From Candidatus Epulonipiscium sp. (GTDB taxonomy: Bacteria; Bacillota; Clostridia; Lachnospirales; Defluviitaleaceae): 36,706 nucleotides of DNA. Positions 35,225-36,706 of the stretch are shown here, one piece after another. Below the pieces are notes generated by a model. It was not told where the DNA came from. It saw only the letters and a list, made by a program, of their open reading frames with translations, and did not search any database. The number at the start of each line of letters is the position of its first letter. Within the stretch, counting starts at the first letter, position 1. The stretch is from assembly GCA_012519205.1 (NCBI GenBank), contig JAAYQR010000009.1, positions 1 through 36,706 on the forward strand, read 5' to 3'. The translations under genes were made by a program, and so were the position numbers.

Positions 35225-36706
35225 AGCTATTTAAAAGCTGTTTTGCTTCTTCTATATATTCTTTTGTTTTTTCTGTCATTTCTATATTTACCAAAGCCTT
35301 GCTATTTGTGTCTTTCAAATCTTTTTCTAATTTGATGATTCTTTCAAGATAAGGTTTTGCAGACTCCTCATCCCCTTGTTCCATATAAAACTGAACTACA
35401 GCTAAATATGCCTGGGCAACTTCCTGATATCTTGGGGAATACATAGGATTAAGCTTTAGGGCTTTTTCTACAGCCAAGAGCCCTTCTTCAATATTTCCGC
35501 TGTGAAACATGCTTTGAGCCCGATTCATAGCTATAAATGGATTGTAAGGTTCTAATTTATATGCCCTTTTTACTAATGCAGCCTGTTTAGTTTCTAATAT
35601 AAGAATTTGATTAGAATCATTTTTTTCAAGAATCTTATAGAATTCATTGTAAAGCTCTGATAAATCATAAAGTAAATCGGAATCTACCGGTTCTCCTTCA
35701 CGGATCATATAATTAACATTCCAACCATTAAAGGCAATTGCCTTTTCCATAATATTTATCGAATCCAAAACATCTTGAGGCGTAACATTTTCGTGATTTA
35801 CCAGTTTAGTTGCCTTTACGGCATAACTTCTTCCAATCTGCCAAGAAACTGGGAAGATTACTATCACTAAACCCAGTAGCATCCCTACCCAAGGTTTAAT
35901 CGAAATTTCCATATCTTTTTTTACTTTTATACCATTGGCACATCCCATAAGGGCAAATCCCATAAGTGGGAGGGAAAAATAGGAGAAATTAAAATCTAAA
36001 GTACTATGGGCTAATAGCATTAGTATAGGCATAAGAACTAATGTTATTATTATCCCACTTTCACTCTTTCTGTTTTTAAAGTATAAGATAAATAGGGATA
36101 CCACAAGCAAGATTAAAACCAAAATCCCAAGTAAGCCTGTTTCTAGCCACATCTGGAGAGGAAGGCTATGGGCCTCTGATGAGCCGTAAAAATAAGACTG
36201 ATACTGCCTATACATGGAATTCCAAGCGTTACCCCCAGCTCCTAAGAGCCAATGTTCTTTTAATATATTCAATCCATCCCTATAGAAATTATTTCTCCCC
36301 GATGTAATACCTGTTATAGAACCTATTTGGGAGAAACGCTCAACTAAAAACTTTGGAAGAATTTTAAATAAAAATCCTGTCTTTAATGCTGTAATTCCTC
36401 CAATTAAACTTACTGCTCCCAAAAAAGCAGCTACTATTAGATATATTTTCGTTGAGATTTTAGATAGGAATGGTAGGGCATATATCAAAACAAAGCTTAT
36501 TACCAATGCAGCTATAAAAGATACTATAGTAATAATCCACCCCTTTTTTATTAAACCTTGCCCTTCATTTTTCATTATTAATGGAATCATTGCAGTTAAT
36601 AATCTTCCTGAAAATAAGGAAATTACCATAGAAGGTAAACTAGAAAGTATGACTTCCAACCGTTTTCCCTTTCCCGGAATAAGGATAATTAATAAAATAT
36701 AAATAA
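35223..36706 (-). CDS. O-antigen ligase/polymerase-like membrane protein with TPR tail, 5' end outside window
   Basis: Several membrane helices are followed by the Wzy_C/O-antigen ligase region: SGRNNFYRDGLNILKEHWLLGAGGNAW, then YQSYFYGSSEAHSLPLQMWLETGLLG (read in parts), with the GR and EAHS motifs of the family. Two further helices follow, then a soluble tail with TPR-like repeats (GNIEEGLLAVEKALKLNPMYSPRYQEVAQAYL). A TTG at 36659 could look like a start, but the same frame stays open to the window edge and encodes another hydrophobic segment (IYILLIILIPGKGKR). The real start is therefore beyond 36706. Such proteins polymerise or attach surface glycans at the outer membrane face. It is monocistronic in what is visible. 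Confidence 0.8.
   Translation of the reverse strand, partial: IYILLIILIPGKGKRLEVILSSLPSMVISLFSGRLLTAMIPLIMKNEGQGLIKKGWIITIVSFIAALVISFVLIYALPFLSKISTKIYLIVAAFLGAVSLIGGITALKTGFLFKILPKFLVERFSQIGSITGITSGRNNFYRDGLNILKEHWLLGAGGNAWNSMYRQYQSYFYGSSEAHSLPLQMWLETGLLGILVLILLVVSLFILYFKNRKSESGIIITLVLMPILMLLAHSTLDFNFSYFSLPLMGFALMGCANGIKVKKDMEISIKPWVGMLLGLVIVIFPVSWQIGRSYAVKATKLVNHENVTPQDVLDSINIMEKAIAFNGWNVNYMIREGEPVDSDLLYDLSELYNEFYKILEKNDSNQILILETKQAALVKRAYKLEPYNPFIAMNRAQSMFHSGNIEEGLLAVEKALKLNPMYSPRYQEVAQAYLAVVQFYMEQGDEESAKPYLERIIKLEKDLKDTNSKALVNIEMTEKTKEYIEEAKQLLNS

Overview
The window looks like chromosomal DNA of an AT-rich, anaerobic, endospore-forming member of the Clostridia. This rests on a YyaC-type spore protein, a PdaA-type spore-cortex deacetylase, a ferredoxin-dependent 2-oxoacid oxidoreductase, a radical-SAM glutamate 2,3-aminomutase, strong GGAGG ribosome binding sites, and the Firmicutes-type FabT/FabK fatty-acid operon. 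I cannot name the genus. There is no integrase, insertion sequence, CRISPR array, tRNA or rRNA in the window.

Layout. Positions 1-8663 hold mostly single-gene units: a secreted SH3-CAP protein; a flavodoxin-SCP2 fusion; an M1-type lipoprotein whose zinc motif has lost the catalytic Glu; an unrecognised 231-residue protein; oligoendopeptidase F; a JAMM-like/transmembrane/LysM protein; and YyaC. Between the unknown gene and pepF (4498-4830) lies the densest regulatory patch: back-to-back promoters, three DnaA boxes and two C-rich-loop hairpins, the second being a terminator. Together these read as a candidate small RNA or attenuated leader. Positions 8660-13027 hold glutamate 2,3-aminomutase, NiaR, glucose-6-phosphate isomerase and PdaA, all on the minus strand.

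Positions 13129-24739 (minus strand) hold a two-polypeptide 2-oxoacid:ferredoxin oxidoreductase (gamma-delta plus alpha-beta), a small membrane protein, MTA/SAH nucleosidase, and two large secreted paralogues built from PA14 and Ig-like modules, only one of which carries a von Willebrand A domain. Three genes here are each broken by one small frameshift: one missing base in the alpha-beta subunit, one missing T in a T run in the membrane protein, and one missing TA unit in the vWA protein. The rest of the window shows no such lesion, so this is either local decay or variation, or local sequence error.

Positions 24907-34638 are a complete type II fatty-acid synthesis operon, transcribed on the minus strand: fabT-fabH-acpP-fabK-fabD-fabG-fabF-accB-fabZ-accC-accD-accA. 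It starts from a near-consensus promoter overlapped by a FabT operator, with a second operator copy downstream. A hairpin just after acpP probably separates ACP dosage from the rest. AccABCD makes malonyl-CoA, FabD moves it to ACP, FabH primes, and FabF/FabG/FabZ/FabK run the elongation cycle. Divergent from fabT is a small charged repeat protein. The right edge cuts an O-antigen ligase-like polymerase with a TPR tail.
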